The notes under the pieces were generated by a model. The model saw only the letters and a list, made by a program, of their open reading frames with translations. It searched no databases and was not told the origin of the DNA. A DNA stretch of 64,000 nt, taken from assembly GCF_006517275.1 (NCBI RefSeq), contig NZ_CP041191.1:5327001-5391000 (forward strand), in the 5' to 3' direction. Within the stretch, counting starts at the first letter, position 1, and each line of letters opens with the position of its first letter. Shown here in pieces: positions 46,901-56,016 of this stretch. The DNA comes from Labrenzia sp. PHM005. Its GTDB lineage: Bacteria; Pseudomonadota; Alphaproteobacteria; Rhizobiales; Stappiaceae. The position numbers were made by a program, and so were the translations under genes.

Positions 46901-47011
46901 GACTTTTGTTGCTGCCTGACTATTCGAAGGGAAGCATGTTACAGCTGCGGCGGAGCATAAGAGAGCCGCTACTGTTGTCCGAAATCTGAGAGTAGGCAAA
47001 ACGCTATCCAT
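43910..47011 (-). CDS. Large FecR-domain exported protein with TbpB-like C-terminal barrel
   Basis: A 1033-residue protein with a signal peptide (cut near SQAA, residue 34). A FecR domain at ~50-150 has VLLNDGSTFTVGANSDLVID in its core and PVGTIGIRGG at its end. A Pro/Gln-rich linker (~180-300) and a long beta-rich region follow. The last ~150 residues (FLEWGYWGTK, LGTWVAGDV, DFARRTGSANIANFDGRVFG) resemble the small beta-barrel of TbpB-type proteins secreted by Slam. No lipobox. ATG 47011 is used because GGGGGGAGAC precedes it; an upstream ATG at 47065 lies inside the Slam-like gene. It is 16 nt downstream of that gene, so they are one operon. Confidence 0.78.
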   Translation of the reverse strand: MDSVLPTLRFRTTVAALLCSAAAVTCFPSNSQAATKVGTAAAVNTDAFGTPPGAVREVKLIGDNVVYNERIETSSSGLVQVLLNDGSTFTVGANSDLVIDEFVYDPDAGTGKLVASFGKGVVRFVGGKVSKKKGGVAVKTPVGTIGIRGGVANLNLKGGNPVFSLLFGDDLTFESRNGARQRIYQAGYSLQVDSTGLSSGVRRTTPSDLSAVQKGLAARGGQTGGNPNPPTGGQIAKSGVPNVNSNLGHVRTAPIPKPQGIQSTELQHAETKLVQVQKTQQQRTVDRIDKETSDSTETPPQDNTDNETVTTTANARILTAGSSFSPTWDASRTVSAPGEQGLIGGSSGVDETVAFSFATVISGNATGLYKAEVEGNKIYQFAFDGDGQYFYAQTYTDQDHVAQLGENGFIPVAPAVDPDTEGNVSSYAWGAQFFHENFAAFAHLPNVTPGSATPFNIEDMVFGLHGVGTDFSNFGQGASEPAVRIYNLASDPSLMFSLGTAGGGTTFTPLMSNALFVNPLAATELGNSFMSAVSSTDLKMIEDSPSTLNGAHFLVSSFHIDGAGTDQKSLISVAAGEVYQASDGVVVMDTGRRGGHRINGNQGAALYSGPVGTIAGPDGGHFFGSNAQSFVFGNVMSGEALDDPYNDNYISRPSVFENSDTVSASLHVGRFNGTDQTNMSRTDRTLSGYAAGVVESTVNLLSQGAGSIAFSSSSASDLSVSFDSSEHSLGGALTIRDTRQIDPEIGSYTVRFGFNEDKSGTHRAAFIDDDTYAARDATNVAETYLTVDTVQSPDPIPIQDPPDVSDPAGGGGFYVVRDAASPAVSGLTSAGAQTVQANPNETPTTYFVPNTLVGAGDDAIMAGVTECTCAFLEWGYWGTKMSYDDTSGALSGSGQRQDAVHLGTWVAGDVTNSANLPTTGSASYAGHAAGNVINNGAQYLAAGDFNMTVDFARRTGSANIANFDGRVFGADLTEQAVVSGNQFSGTLAGGTLTGTVNTSIVGGPNSNHQGVIGNFNAADGVWSATGIVAGELQ

Positions 47012-47027
47012 ATTGTCTCCCCCCTTA

Positions 47028-48386
47028 TCAAAACGCTTTTCGCAGCGAGAACATCGCAGATGCATTCGAATAGCTGCTCAAATCATAGTTCGAATATTGG
47101 CGCCGGAATTCGCCGACCAAACCGGCAGACACATTGTATTTCAGCGGAACATTCAGCGCAGCACGTATCCAGCCTTCATGGTCTTTCTGCTTTTCCGAAA
47201 CATTCACCAGCGGGTCCGGCGCTGCATAGGCCCGGTAAATGTAGCCAGCTTCCAAATCGAAAGACCAGAGGTGCGGCAGTTGTTTGATCGGCGAGGCGAA
47301 TTGATAAGTCGCACCGATCCCCGCGCCCGCCTCCCAGCTTTGCTGAAACTTCGCGCTTGTTTCTTCAAAATCCGCCAATGCCAGGACCCGCGTCCGCAAA
47401 GCCTTGGTCAGTTGTCTGGAGATTTTTGACGCGAATTGGAGGTAGTAACCATTCCGGTCGGAAACCGTCGGATATTCGGATGTGTCATTGAACCAACGCT
47501 GCCGCCATTCCACCTTCGCGGTCACTTCCGTTTGGACGTCCGGACGGGCCACAAGCCGGGAGCCGAAACCAAGTGCCCCATTGTAATTGGCATGATTGAG
47601 CCGGACTCCGGAGGCAACGGCATACAAACCGAGTTGCGCATTGTCCCAATTAAACCGCGCCATATTGAAAGACGGCCCGATGGTTACTTCCGCCAATCCG
47701 GTATCGAGCCGGACCTGATCGGAAAAACGCGCAGCATAAAAGACAAGGTCTGTTTCTATCAGATCTCCTTGGGTGCCAAGATCATAAGATCCATAGGCCC
47801 GCCCCGCAGCAAACGCATTGAAATCCGCCTTGCCGGTTGCCGTATCATCGAGAATAAAATCGCGTCCATTAATCGTCACCCGGCGTCCGCCCGGCGCTGC
47901 ATTGGCGTTGGTTTGATACCGTGCCCCAATGATGAGGTCCGCACGGAATTGGGTCGGCTGCTGTTTCGCCGCGATCGCAGCCAGATAGGTCTCCACCTTC
48001 TGCTGAACTTCCGGCGGCACATTCGGGCTTTCCTGGGCAGCCTGGAAGTAATAGCGCGCTGTCTCCAGAGACCCCAACCGGTAATACAGAACACCAAGTT
48101 CCAGTTTCACACGCGGTAGGTTTGGCGCGAAAATCAACATGCGTTCAAACGTTGAGATCGCAGCTTCATAGTCACCTACCAAAACGGAGACCGTTGCGTA
48201 TTCGAAGGCCAGGTCCAGGTCAGCCGGACGTTCCAAAACCTGCACCAGAAGCGCGGTTTGACGGGCCAGCAGGGCTTCAAACGTTTGAGGTGTCTCGCCA
48301 GCGTCCTGCGACTGAACAAGGGCAGGAAATAGTATCACCCCCGTAAACACCAGGAGCGCAGCCACATTTTGAAGCCTAAAACACAT
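47028..48386 (-). CDS. Slam-like outer-membrane protein (DUF560): TPR domain plus beta barrel
   Basis: A 452-residue protein. A signal peptide (cut near VQS) leads to a TPR-rich domain at ~30-140 (AFEYATVSVLVGDYEAAIS, LGVLYYRLGSLETARYYFQ). After it comes an outer-membrane barrel at ~150-452 of alternating amphipathic strands, ending in Phe (SLRKAF) as barrels do. This TPR-plus-barrel layout is that of surface lipoprotein assembly modulators (Slam, type XI secretion). The gene downstream encodes a protein with a TbpB-like C-terminus, the usual Slam client feature. Confidence 0.75.
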   Translation of the reverse strand: MCFRLQNVAALLVFTGVILFPALVQSQDAGETPQTFEALLARQTALLVQVLERPADLDLAFEYATVSVLVGDYEAAISTFERMLIFAPNLPRVKLELGVLYYRLGSLETARYYFQAAQESPNVPPEVQQKVETYLAAIAAKQQPTQFRADLIIGARYQTNANAAPGGRRVTINGRDFILDDTATGKADFNAFAAGRAYGSYDLGTQGDLIETDLVFYAARFSDQVRLDTGLAEVTIGPSFNMARFNWDNAQLGLYAVASGVRLNHANYNGALGFGSRLVARPDVQTEVTAKVEWRQRWFNDTSEYPTVSDRNGYYLQFASKISRQLTKALRTRVLALADFEETSAKFQQSWEAGAGIGATYQFASPIKQLPHLWSFDLEAGYIYRAYAAPDPLVNVSEKQKDHEGWIRAALNVPLKYNVSAGLVGEFRRQYSNYDLSSYSNASAMFSLRKAF

Positions 48387-48559
48387 TACTGATAACCACA
48401 GCCCCAGCTTCTACCGCCAAATTTCTAAACATTAAAAATACGTTAACACACCTACCGCAGGCCACTTCCCTTGTCCATGCCTGGTGGAGGTTCCACACGT
48501 CTCATAGCGTTCGGTCACACAGTGATTACACGCCAGATCAGACTGCAGGATAGCCAAAC

Positions 48560-48601
48560 AAAAACGCTGATTTTGAGGGGATCTCAAAATCAGCGTTTTT
48601 T
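48560..48601 (-). terminator. Bidirectional-looking terminator after the nucleotidase gene
   Basis: An inverted repeat of about 17 bp (AAAAACGCTGATTTTGA paired with TCAAAATCAGCGTTTTT) around a 7-nt loop lies about 23 nt past the ushA-type stop. T-runs flank it on both strands, so it can stop transcription in either direction. Confidence 0.9.
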
Positions 48602-48623
48602 CGTACCGCTTCTGAAAACGAGG

Positions 48624-50231
48624 TTATTTCACCGTGATCCGGTCGTCGGTGTATGGAGTATAACCGCCTTTTTCCGCCAGGAATTCGGCGACCACGTCGG
48701 CAAGATCCGGTCCGAAATCATATGCCTTCATGCCGTTGGACGCGAAAATCTTGTAACCATCACCGCCGCCGCGCATGTAGTTGTTGGAAACAACGCCGTA
48801 GACTGCCTCTGGGTCCAATGCCGTAAAATCATCCCCGTCGGCGACCATTACATCGGAAATCCGCTCTCCGGCCGGCTTGGATGCATCAAAGGTGTATTTC
48901 AATCCGGCAACCTGCGGAAAACGCCCTTTGCCGTCTTCCACTTGGCTCACACCATTTTCGAGCGCAGCAACGACATCTGCTCCTTTGAGCTGGAAGGTGG
49001 ACAGAGTGTTCTGGAACGGCAGGACGGTCAGAACTTCGCCCATCGTGATTTCACCTTCATCAATGGATGCACGCAGGCCGCCGCCATTTTGAATGGCGAT
49101 CTGGATGCCCTGATCCTTGACCCGATCCAGCATGGCATCGGCAACCAAAACGCCCATTTCACAGACCTGCGCCCGGCAGACCGACCGGTCCGCACCAATC
49201 GGCGCGGCCGCGGACCCGATGACTTTCGCCTTCAGTCCCTCGATCGGCGCCGCCAATTCAGCCACACGGTCAGCAAACCCTGCATCCGGGGTTACACTGG
49301 CGTCCAGCAGGATCGGTTCTCCTTCCGCGGAAACAACATTCCCGGCATCGTCCCAGGTGACATTGATTTCACCCAGGAATTTGCCATAGGCGTAGGCCTG
49401 GACGATCGGGACTTCTTTTCCTTCCGGGTTTTTCACAACGACCGGATAAGGGCCTTTGGCTCGCTCCTGGGTGTTGGACAGCAGGGTGTGCGAGTGACCG
49501 CCGACAATGAGGTCAATTCCGGACACAGCTGCTGCGATCTCCATGTCCCGCGGCAACCCCATGTGGGTGACGGCGATGATCTTGTTGACCCCGGCAGACT
49601 CCAGCCCCTCGACAGCCCCCTTGAGGTAATCTTCCGCCTGAATGAAGCGGACATTCTTTCCCGGAGAAGATGTTTCGGTTGTGTCCTCGGCCAGTGCTGA
49701 AACAATGCCGATTTTTTCACCGCCCACTTCCAGGATCAGAACGCCCGGTACATTCCCCTTCAGAGACGGTTCATTGCTGACATCAATGTTGCCGGAGAGA
49801 ACCGGGAAATTCGCCTTATCAATAAATTTGGCAAGAACTTCAGGACCATCATCGAATTCGTGGTTTCCGACGGCCATGACATCGATGCCCATGTCGTTGA
49901 GGAACCCAACGGCCGCTTCACCTTTGTAAGTCGTATAGAACAGTGACCCCTGGAACTGGTCTCCAGCGTCCACAGTCAGGACATTCTTTCCCTCACCAGC
50001 CAAGGCATCACGGCGTTCGTCGAGCTTCGTCTTGATCCGTGCAATTCCGCCGAAACACTTCCCTTCTGCTTCAGATTCAGCATTGCAGGTGGAATCGTAT
50101 TTGTTAATCGACTCGATCCGGGAATGCAGATCGTTCAAATGCAGAATTGTCAGGGAATAGTCGGCAAATGCGGTTGCTGGAAAAGCTGCTGACAGCGACA
50201 GCACCGCGGCACTCAGGAAACGTTTGTTCAT
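48624..50231 (-). CDS. Periplasmic 5'-nucleotidase/metallophosphatase (UshA type)
   Basis: A 535-residue protein with a signal peptide (cut near AFA, residue 23). The metallophosphatase domain has LNDLHSR, VDAGDQFQG, AVGNHEFDDG and VGGHSHTLL. The C-terminal substrate domain has NGGGLRASI and SNNYMRGGGDGY. It hydrolyses extracellular nucleotides to nucleosides and phosphate. ATG 50231 is preferred over 50246 because GAGGGTCAG immediately precedes it and the signal peptide then starts MNKRF. A 292-nt gap to yacG contains no gene I can support. Confidence 0.92.
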   Translation of the reverse strand: MNKRFLSAAVLSLSAAFPATAFADYSLTILHLNDLHSRIESINKYDSTCNAESEAEGKCFGGIARIKTKLDERRDALAGEGKNVLTVDAGDQFQGSLFYTTYKGEAAVGFLNDMGIDVMAVGNHEFDDGPEVLAKFIDKANFPVLSGNIDVSNEPSLKGNVPGVLILEVGGEKIGIVSALAEDTTETSSPGKNVRFIQAEDYLKGAVEGLESAGVNKIIAVTHMGLPRDMEIAAAVSGIDLIVGGHSHTLLSNTQERAKGPYPVVVKNPEGKEVPIVQAYAYGKFLGEINVTWDDAGNVVSAEGEPILLDASVTPDAGFADRVAELAAPIEGLKAKVIGSAAAPIGADRSVCRAQVCEMGVLVADAMLDRVKDQGIQIAIQNGGGLRASIDEGEITMGEVLTVLPFQNTLSTFQLKGADVVAALENGVSQVEDGKGRFPQVAGLKYTFDASKPAGERISDVMVADGDDFTALDPEAVYGVVSNNYMRGGGDGYKIFASNGMKAYDFGPDLADVVAEFLAEKGGYTPYTDDRITVK

Positions 50232-50538
50232 CTGACCCTCACCCATTTTGAATGGTGTTTTTGTTGCCTGAACCTGCTGGATCAGACTGCGCGGCCGGCT
50301 CTGCCCTTTTTTGCTGCCTCCCGCGGCACGGAATGCAAAGCCAACCCGGCCGGCAGTTGTTGGCCGTCCCGGGTTCCACTCTTCAAATAGTGATCGAGAT
50401 TTTTAACAGCTGCAAGATGCTGAGAGCTCAAAAGTGAAAAAAATTTTGCCAGGTAAAGAATTTTGCAGAATTTTGGACAGTCACGGACGTGATGGCGCAC
50501 CTACTCTGTCTAAATCGGGTGATATTCTGCGCAGGCCG

Positions 50539-50742
50539 TTATGCTTCATCCGGGAAATCATTTTCATCGAGATCATCTGTCTCAACGACCGGAATGGAAT
50601 ATCCTTCGGAGAACCAGCGGTTCAGATCGACCTTTGCGCAACGGTCGGAACAGAAGGGATAGTCAGCCGGTGTGGAAAGCTTGGAGCAGATCGGACATGG
50701 CCGCATCCGCCGTTCCGGTTTTTGACTGGTCGGATCGGACAC
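50539..50742 (-). CDS. yacG: DNA gyrase inhibitor YacG
   Basis: A 67-residue zinc protein with CPIC and CSDRC forming the four-cysteine site (CxxC...CxxxC) and VDLNRWFSEGYSIP, the family signature. In E. coli YacG binds GyrB and inhibits DNA gyrase. In Rhizobiales, as I recall, it follows maf and infA as here. Confidence 0.93.
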   Translation of the reverse strand: MSDPTSQKPERRMRPCPICSKLSTPADYPFCSDRCAKVDLNRWFSEGYSIPVVETDDLDENDFPDEA

Positions 50743-50799
50743 TACAGCCTCCTTTGATGTTCAATCGAAATGCGTGCCGGAACCAATCCCGAAGAACGC

Positions 50800-51420
50800 T
50801 CAGGCGCTCGCCCAGCTCTTGTGAACCGGGTAACCAGCTGATTGTAGCAGGTTTACAGTTTCAGCAAGCGGCAAGCCAACCACTGCCGGATAAGAGCCGA
50901 CCAGTTTCACCACAAAGCTGCCGGCTAGCCCTTGGATGGCATAGCCCCCGGCTTTTCCGCGCCATTCACCAGATGCAATATAATCATCCATGTCCTGGCG
51001 GGACAGGCGCTTGAAACGGACGCGGGTTTCCACCAGCTTAGTACGCAGCTTGCCATTAGGCTCGGCAACCGCAACACCGGTGAATACCCTGTGGCCACGT
51101 CCCGACAGCATGGACAGGCACATCAAAGCCTGGTCAGTCACTTCAGCCTTTGGCAGTATGCGCCGTCCAACGCCAACCACCGTGTCGGCCGCCAGCACCA
51201 CCCCATCGCGCATCTCTTCTGATGCATCGACCGTCTTGCGCACGGCTTCAGCTTTGGCGCGTGCCAAGCGAAGTGCCAACGCCCTGGGCGTTTCATGCTT
51301 TTTGGGTGTTTCGTCGACATCTGCAGGCAGGAGATGATCCGGCTCCAGCCCAACTTGCTGCAACAGCGCGAGCCGGCGCGGCGACGCGGATGCCAAAATC
51401 AACTGCGGGGCATTCGTCAT
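50800..51420 (-). CDS. maf: Maf-family nucleotide pyrophosphatase
   Basis: A 206-residue Maf/YceF protein: [14 protein letters not shown] at the N-terminus (SxSPRR), [11 protein letters not shown] with the catalytic Asp, and [13 protein letters not shown]. The family hydrolyses modified or non-canonical nucleoside triphosphates. It lies in the infA-maf-yacG run, 41 nt after infA. Confidence 0.92.
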   Translation of the reverse strand: MTNAPQLILASASPRRLALLQQVGLEPDHLLPADVDETPKKHETPRALALRLARAKAEAVRKTVDASEEMRDGVVLAADTVVGVGRRILPKAEVTDQALMCLSMLSGRGHRVFTGVAVAEPNGKLRTKLVETRVRFKRLSRQDMDDYIASGEWRGKAGGYAIQGLAGSFVVKLVGSYPAVVGLPLAETVNLLQSAGYPVHKSWASA

Positions 51421-51461
51421 GGATGCGCGTGCTTTCCTGCCGGCGTAATGCGACCAGCCGC

Positions 51462-51680
51462 TTATTTAAAGCGGTACGTGATCCGACCTTTGGTCAAATC
51501 GTATGGGGTCATTTCAACAAGAACCTTGTCACCCGCCAAAACGCGAATCCGGTTCTTGCGCATACGTCCAGCCGTATGGGCAATGATCTCATGATCGTTT
51601 TCAAGTTTTACGCGGAACGTCGCATTCGGCAACAGTTCTGTTACGACGCCCGGGAACTCCAGAGCTTCTTCTTTAGCCAT
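51462..51680 (-). CDS. infA: Translation initiation factor IF-1
   Basis: A 72-residue single OB-fold protein of exactly normal length, starting [13 protein letters not shown] and including the conserved [19 protein letters not shown] stretch. It binds the 30S A site during initiation. Confidence 0.97.
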   Translation of the reverse strand: MAKEEALEFPGVVTELLPNATFRVKLENDHEIIAHTAGRMRKNRIRVLAGDKVLVEMTPYDLTKGRITYRFK

Positions 51681-51791
51681 TTGATATCCTGATTGTGGCG
51701 AGTCTAGCCCGCAGGTGCCGCGGAACCTAACGGATTAGGCCCGGAATGTGAACCTTTCTTTCTTGCCAAGTCAAAGAAACTATCGTTCCGG

Positions 51792-52397
51792 CTATTCGCC
51801 TCCGGCCAGGGCCGGTTTTGCTTCGATTTGCAGCGCCCTATCGGGAAATGACCGCCACTCACGAGCTAGAATCGCATAGTAGAATTCTTCGTCCCAGCCG
51901 CCTTTGAAGAGAGCGTGTTCGCGAAAGTGCGCCTCCCTGCGCATCCCCAACCGCTCCATCAGTTTCCAGGACCCGGTGTTACGGGCATCACAACGCCCGA
52001 AAATGCGGTGAAGTTTGCGCTGTTCAAATCCGAATTGCAGATAAGCGCTGGCAGCTTCAAATGCATACCCACAGCCCTGGAATTCCGGGTTCAGTGAAAA
52101 CCCAATTTCGGCCTGCCCGGCTTCGGCGTCCGTCACGCGCAGAGAAACATCGCCAATCAGCCTGCCGTCTTCTGCCAGACATATCGCGGACGCGCAGGTT
52201 CCCTCCCCCTCTAAAGATGTCATCGGAATCCAGTCATCCAGCTTTTTATGGATGTCCTCCAGGCTTCTCGGCTCCCAAAAATGATACCGGGCAATGTCCT
52301 CGCGAGACTGGTATTCAAAAAGCGCTTCGGCGTCACTCCGCTCAAAGGGGCGTAGAATAAGGCGCTCGGTTTGCAATGGAGATAAAGAACGGGACAC
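51792..52397 (-). CDS. GNAT-family N-acetyltransferase (RimJ/RimL-like)
   Basis: A 201-residue GNAT protein: LQTERLILRPFERSDAE, EIGFSLNPEFQGCGYA (acetyl-CoA site) and CDARNTGSWKLMERLGM. The class acetylates protein N-termini, antibiotics or small metabolites. Translation could begin at ATG 52451 overlapping the phosphatase stop (ATGA). GTG 52397 is preferred because TAGGAG lies just before it and the extra 18 residues would be an odd hydrophobic lead. The leader contains a near direct repeat of ATTGTTAGGAATTACA. Confidence 0.85.
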   Translation of the reverse strand: MSRSLSPLQTERLILRPFERSDAEALFEYQSREDIARYHFWEPRSLEDIHKKLDDWIPMTSLEGEGTCASAICLAEDGRLIGDVSLRVTDAEAGQAEIGFSLNPEFQGCGYAFEAASAYLQFGFEQRKLHRIFGRCDARNTGSWKLMERLGMRREAHFREHALFKGGWDEEFYYAILAREWRSFPDRALQIEAKPALAGGE

Positions 52398-52447
52398 TGT
52401 AACTCCTAACAATATTGTAATTCCTAACAATACTGGGAGCCCGCTTA

Positions 52448-52900
52448 TCATCCGCTTGGCGGCGGTGTCCAGTTGAGCCGTTTCTTGATCCGCATCATCA
52501 ACATGTCCCGGACTGCACGGTATTCGTTGAGGATCTGCTCGCGAGACCCGGTCGCAAGCGTCGGGTCCATCGTCGGCCAGTATTCAACATCGACCGCATC
52601 CGTACGGGTCAGATCGAGCGCCCAGTGATGGGCTTCCGGCGCAAGCGTGACGATCAGATCAAAGCCGCTCTCTTCCAAATCCAGATAGCTTTTCGGCCGA
52701 TGCGCACTCATATCAACCCCGATTTCGGCCATGACCGCATCAACGAACGGATCGAGCTTGCCAGCGCGAACGCCTGCCGATTTGACATATATCTGGCCGG
52801 GAAAGAGTTTTTGCGTCAGGGCCTCAGCCATCGGCGAGCGGACGGAATTCATCCCGCACGCAAACAAAACCGCAGTCGGACGCAGGTCCGGCCCGGCCAC
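52448..52900 (-). CDS. Low-molecular-weight protein phosphatase family protein
   Basis: A 150-residue LMW-PTP/ArsC-type fold. The phosphate loop is C15-x5-R21-S (CGMNSVRS), and the general acid is probably the Asp of MDPTL. It may be a tyrosine phosphatase or arsenate reductase; the GMNSVRS loop is common in alphaproteobacterial members beside UPF0262. It starts 5 nt after the UPF0262 gene. Confidence 0.87.
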   Translation of the reverse strand: MAGPDLRPTAVLFACGMNSVRSPMAEALTQKLFPGQIYVKSAGVRAGKLDPFVDAVMAEIGVDMSAHRPKSYLDLEESGFDLIVTLAPEAHHWALDLTRTDAVDVEYWPTMDPTLATGSREQILNEYRAVRDMLMMRIKKRLNWTPPPSG

Positions 52901-52905
52901 CTACT

Positions 52906-53409
52906 CTAGCCTTTCCAGTGCAAGGCGTAGACGAGAGTGAACAACCGCCTGGCGGTCTGCATGTCCACCTCGATTTTTCCTTCAAGGCGCTCCATGAGGA
53001 TCGTCGAGCCCTCATTGTGCACGCCGCGGCGCCCCATATCGATCGCCTCGATCTGGCTCGGTGTCGCGTGGCGGATGGCCTCGTAATAGCTTTCACAAAT
53101 CAGATCGTAGTCTTTCACGATCTTACGCAATGGCGTGAGCGACAGGACATGGGTGACGACGTCCTGCTCATCTTCTGTCTGGATCTGAAATACGAGTTTC
53201 TTCTCAATGACGGAGAGGTTGAGGACGAATTTGGCGACCGGATGCCCAACCGGTTGAAAGGCATTTTCTTCAATCAAATCGTAGATCGCTACAGCGCGGT
53301 CATGCTCCACTTCCGGTGTGGAGCGGGCGATTGAGGCTTCATCCAACACCACATCCACCAGGCGGCCGCCTGACGTTTGTTGAGGGCATTCCGATTGTGC
53401 ATCGTTCAT
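52906..53409 (-). CDS. UPF0262 family protein
   Basis: A 167-residue protein recognised by [19 protein letters not shown] and the central [27 protein letters not shown] blocks (read in parts). It is conserved across Alphaproteobacteria with no known function, usually between hisD and a LMW phosphatase gene, as here. Confidence 0.88.
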   Translation of the reverse strand: MNDAQSECPQQTSGGRLVDVVLDEASIARSTPEVEHDRAVAIYDLIEENAFQPVGHPVAKFVLNLSVIEKKLVFQIQTEDEQDVVTHVLSLTPLRKIVKDYDLICESYYEAIRHATPSQIEAIDMGRRGVHNEGSTILMERLEGKIEVDMQTARRLFTLVYALHWKG

Positions 53410-53439
53410 GCTGTCAAAGCCTCGCCGTTGATTCTCTGC

Positions 53440-54750
53440 CTACATGTTCAGTCTGATGGAAACAGACCGGGCATGCGCCGACAAGCCCTCTGCTTCACCA
53501 AGTGCAATCGCGGCCGGTCCGAGGACGCGCAAATTCTCCGCATTACACTTCAAGATCGACGTCCGTTTGACAAATTCCAAAACGGACAAACCGGAGGAAA
53601 ACCGTGCGGAACGCGCCGTCGGCAACACATGGTTCGAGCCGCCAACATAATCGCCAATTGCTTCCGGCGTGTGATGGCCCATGAATACAGCGCCGGCATT
53701 GCGGACCTTTTCCAGAAGTGCATCTGGATCAGCCACAGCAAGTTCCAAGTGCTCAGGGGCCAACCGGTTGGCCAGCGGCATCGCATTGTCCAGGCTGTCG
53801 ACCAGAATAATCGCCCCAAAATCCTGCCAACTTGCGCGTGCCACCTCTTCTCGCGGCAAGGTTTTCAATTGGCTTTCGACGGCATCTGCTACCCGATCCG
53901 CAAGTTCAGAACTGTCAGTAATCAAAATCGACTGGGCAACCGGATCATGCTCGGCCTGAGCCAGAAGGTCAGCAGCAATCCAATCCGCGTTGCTGTCCTT
54001 ATCAGCCACCACCAGAACTTCGGACGGTCCGGCGATCATGTCGATGCCGACAGTCCCGAACACCCGGCGCTTGGCGGCGGCGACAAAGGCATTGCCCGGC
54101 CCAACGATTTTGGCAACCGGCTGAATGGTTTCTGTGCCAAATGCCAGAGCTGCGACAGCTTGCGCCCCGCCAATGCGGTAGATCTCGCTGACGCCTGAGA
54201 TCTTGGCAGCCGCCAATACCAGCGGATTCAAAACATCGTCCGGGCTCGGCACCACCATGACGATCCGCTCGACGCCCGCCACCTTGGCCGGAACCACGTT
54301 CATCAGAACAGAACTCGGATAGCTTGCCAGTCCGCCCGGAACATAAACGCCGACGGCTTCGACAGCTGTCCACCGCGAGCCAAGTTCAACCCCGATCGGA
54401 TCGGTGTACCGGTCATCAACAGGCAGCTGACGTTTGTGGTGCGCGTATATGCGATCATGGGCCAGCTGCAGCGCATCCAAGGTATCCTGCGGAACCTCAG
54501 CCATAGCCGCATCAATCTGAGCTGCGGACACTTTCAAGTCCGCCATCTCTTTGGCGTTCAGCCGGTCGAATTTGGCGGTATACTCCAGCACCGCCGTATC
54601 ACCGCGCTTTCGAACATCTTCCAGGATGTCCCGGACGATCTGATCGACATCTTCCGATGCCTCCCGCTTACCGGCAAGAAGAGCGGCAAACTGGGTTTCA
54701 AAATCGGCGCTGGTATTCGACAGGCGTAGAACCACGCAATTCTCCATCAT
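53440..54750 (-). CDS. hisD: Histidinol dehydrogenase
   Basis: A 436-residue zinc enzyme for the last two steps of histidine synthesis. Landmarks are GVYVPGGLASYPSS, VGPGNAFVAAAKR, AGPSEVLVVAD and LAPEHLEL, including the catalytic His of the last. Length is normal. Start ATG 54750 or 54747 (adjacent Mets) cannot be decided. It sits 33 nt after the DUF2948 gene. Confidence 0.96.
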   Translation of the reverse strand: MMENCVVLRLSNTSADFETQFAALLAGKREASEDVDQIVRDILEDVRKRGDTAVLEYTAKFDRLNAKEMADLKVSAAQIDAAMAEVPQDTLDALQLAHDRIYAHHKRQLPVDDRYTDPIGVELGSRWTAVEAVGVYVPGGLASYPSSVLMNVVPAKVAGVERIVMVVPSPDDVLNPLVLAAAKISGVSEIYRIGGAQAVAALAFGTETIQPVAKIVGPGNAFVAAAKRRVFGTVGIDMIAGPSEVLVVADKDSNADWIAADLLAQAEHDPVAQSILITDSSELADRVADAVESQLKTLPREEVARASWQDFGAIILVDSLDNAMPLANRLAPEHLELAVADPDALLEKVRNAGAVFMGHHTPEAIGDYVGGSNHVLPTARSARFSSGLSVLEFVKRTSILKCNAENLRVLGPAAIALGEAEGLSAHARSVSIRLNM

Positions 54751-54783
54751 GATTGGCGCAGTGCGCCGGCAAACGTAGTTTTG

Positions 54784-55221
54784 TCAGGTAAGATCGTGCT
54801 GCGGCAGGTTGGGCGTCGACCAGGCGGCGCCAAGATCGGACAGTTGCGCCTCAATGCATTCCACATCGAGTTGAATGCTGGCCCCGCCGGCAAAAGCCAA
54901 CTGGATCTGACCAGCAGGCGTTTCGCCTTCTTCGAAAGTCACCGCCAACAACTCCAGAACAACACCCTTCGCGTCCTGCTGTATGTTCTGCGCTTTCATA
55001 CCGCTGACGCGAGACACGGCCAAAGCAGACCGGCGCCGCTCGTGTTCTTTTGAGCGTTTGTCCGCTTCTTTGTCCCAGACAAAGCGGTTCATGATGAAAA
55101 CGGCTTTGTTTTCTTTCGGCAAATAGCGGATGTCCGCAACCGTTATGACCGCATCTTGAAGATGAGCAGAAAGAACCTGAAGGTCTTCCTCATCCAGGGC
55201 GGCGAGTTTTAGCTGATCCAT
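54784..55221 (-). CDS. DUF2948 family protein
   Basis: A 145-residue protein starting MDQLKLAALDEEDLQVLSAH, the family opening; KAVFIMNRFVWD and VLELLAVTFEEG follow. An upstream ATG at 55266 would add 15 atypical residues. Function is unknown. In Rhizobiales it normally lies between murA and hisD; here murA is displaced by about 1.6 kb of other genes. Confidence 0.85.
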   Translation of the reverse strand: MDQLKLAALDEEDLQVLSAHLQDAVITVADIRYLPKENKAVFIMNRFVWDKEADKRSKEHERRRSALAVSRVSGMKAQNIQQDAKGVVLELLAVTFEEGETPAGQIQLAFAGGASIQLDVECIEAQLSDLGAAWSTPNLPQHDLT

Positions 55222-55461
55222 AGTGCTCAATTGGTCGTCCAAGTGTTGTTTTGTCACAGCCCGCATGTAGGACTGGCGAGGTCCAACTCCAAGGCTGATG
55301 ACCTAACCGGGATTGCAGCCTTTGGCAACAAAGGAACGTGTTCCCATACGCTCCAATGCAGCTCAGATCCAAGGCTCCGCCCGTTTCTCCCTATGGAAGC
55401 CCTTCTCAACCACTGGCAAACCTGCAAGATTGCAAATCGCTTGAGATGATTGGATCCATAG

Positions 55462-55944
55462 ATGCGCTTTATCGCAAAAATTCTCGTTCTTGCAGTCTTG
55501 ACTGCCGTAACCCCGTCCCACCCTGTCTTGACCGCAGAGCTGGAGCGGGCTTGGGGCGAACTCATCTACGTCCCGGCGTATTCGCGGATTTTCTCTTTCC
55601 CTAACCGCTCGGAATTGCTGGCCGCCACACTAACAGTCCACAACGTTGATCCGGAAAACAGCCTGACGCTGAGCCGGATTGATTACCACGACGAAACAGG
55701 AACCTTGCTACGGTCTTTCCTCGAAACCCCACGAGCTCTCAAGCCTCTGGAGTCCGCCAGTTTTCTGGTTCCCAGCAATGACACCACCGGCGGAGTTGGC
55801 GCGAACTTTTTGGTTGAGTGGACTGCAAAAACGGCGGTGCTCAGTCCTCTGACCGAAGCCATTATGGTGACCGGACCCGGCACACCTGGCCCCTCGTTTA
55901 CGTCCCGAGGGCGGGTGATCAGCCGGAAGACCGAAGGTCAGTAA
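55462..55944 (+). CDS. DUF3124 exported protein
   Basis: A 160-residue protein with a signal peptide (~25 residues, cleaved near LTA) and a beta-rich domain with IYVPAYSRIFSF, TLTVHNVDPENSLTL and SNDTTGGVGANFLVEW, matching DUF3124. Periplasmic, function unknown. It is the only + strand gene in this housekeeping stretch and separates murA from its usual neighbours. Confidence 0.82.
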   Translation: MRFIAKILVLAVLTAVTPSHPVLTAELERAWGELIYVPAYSRIFSFPNRSELLAATLTVHNVDPENSLTLSRIDYHDETGTLLRSFLETPRALKPLESASFLVPSNDTTGGVGANFLVEWTAKTAVLSPLTEAIMVTGPGTPGPSFTSRGRVISRKTEGQ

Positions 55945-56016
55945 TAGACGTAGTCCCCGCTCATTCCGAGGAAGGACACCCACCCACATAATATTTTGCA
56001 TTTGTCATTACGTCAT

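Noticed and set aside
53377-54198. 273-codon + strand frame opposite hisD
   Set aside because: It is a shadow of hisD, a well-conserved enzyme.
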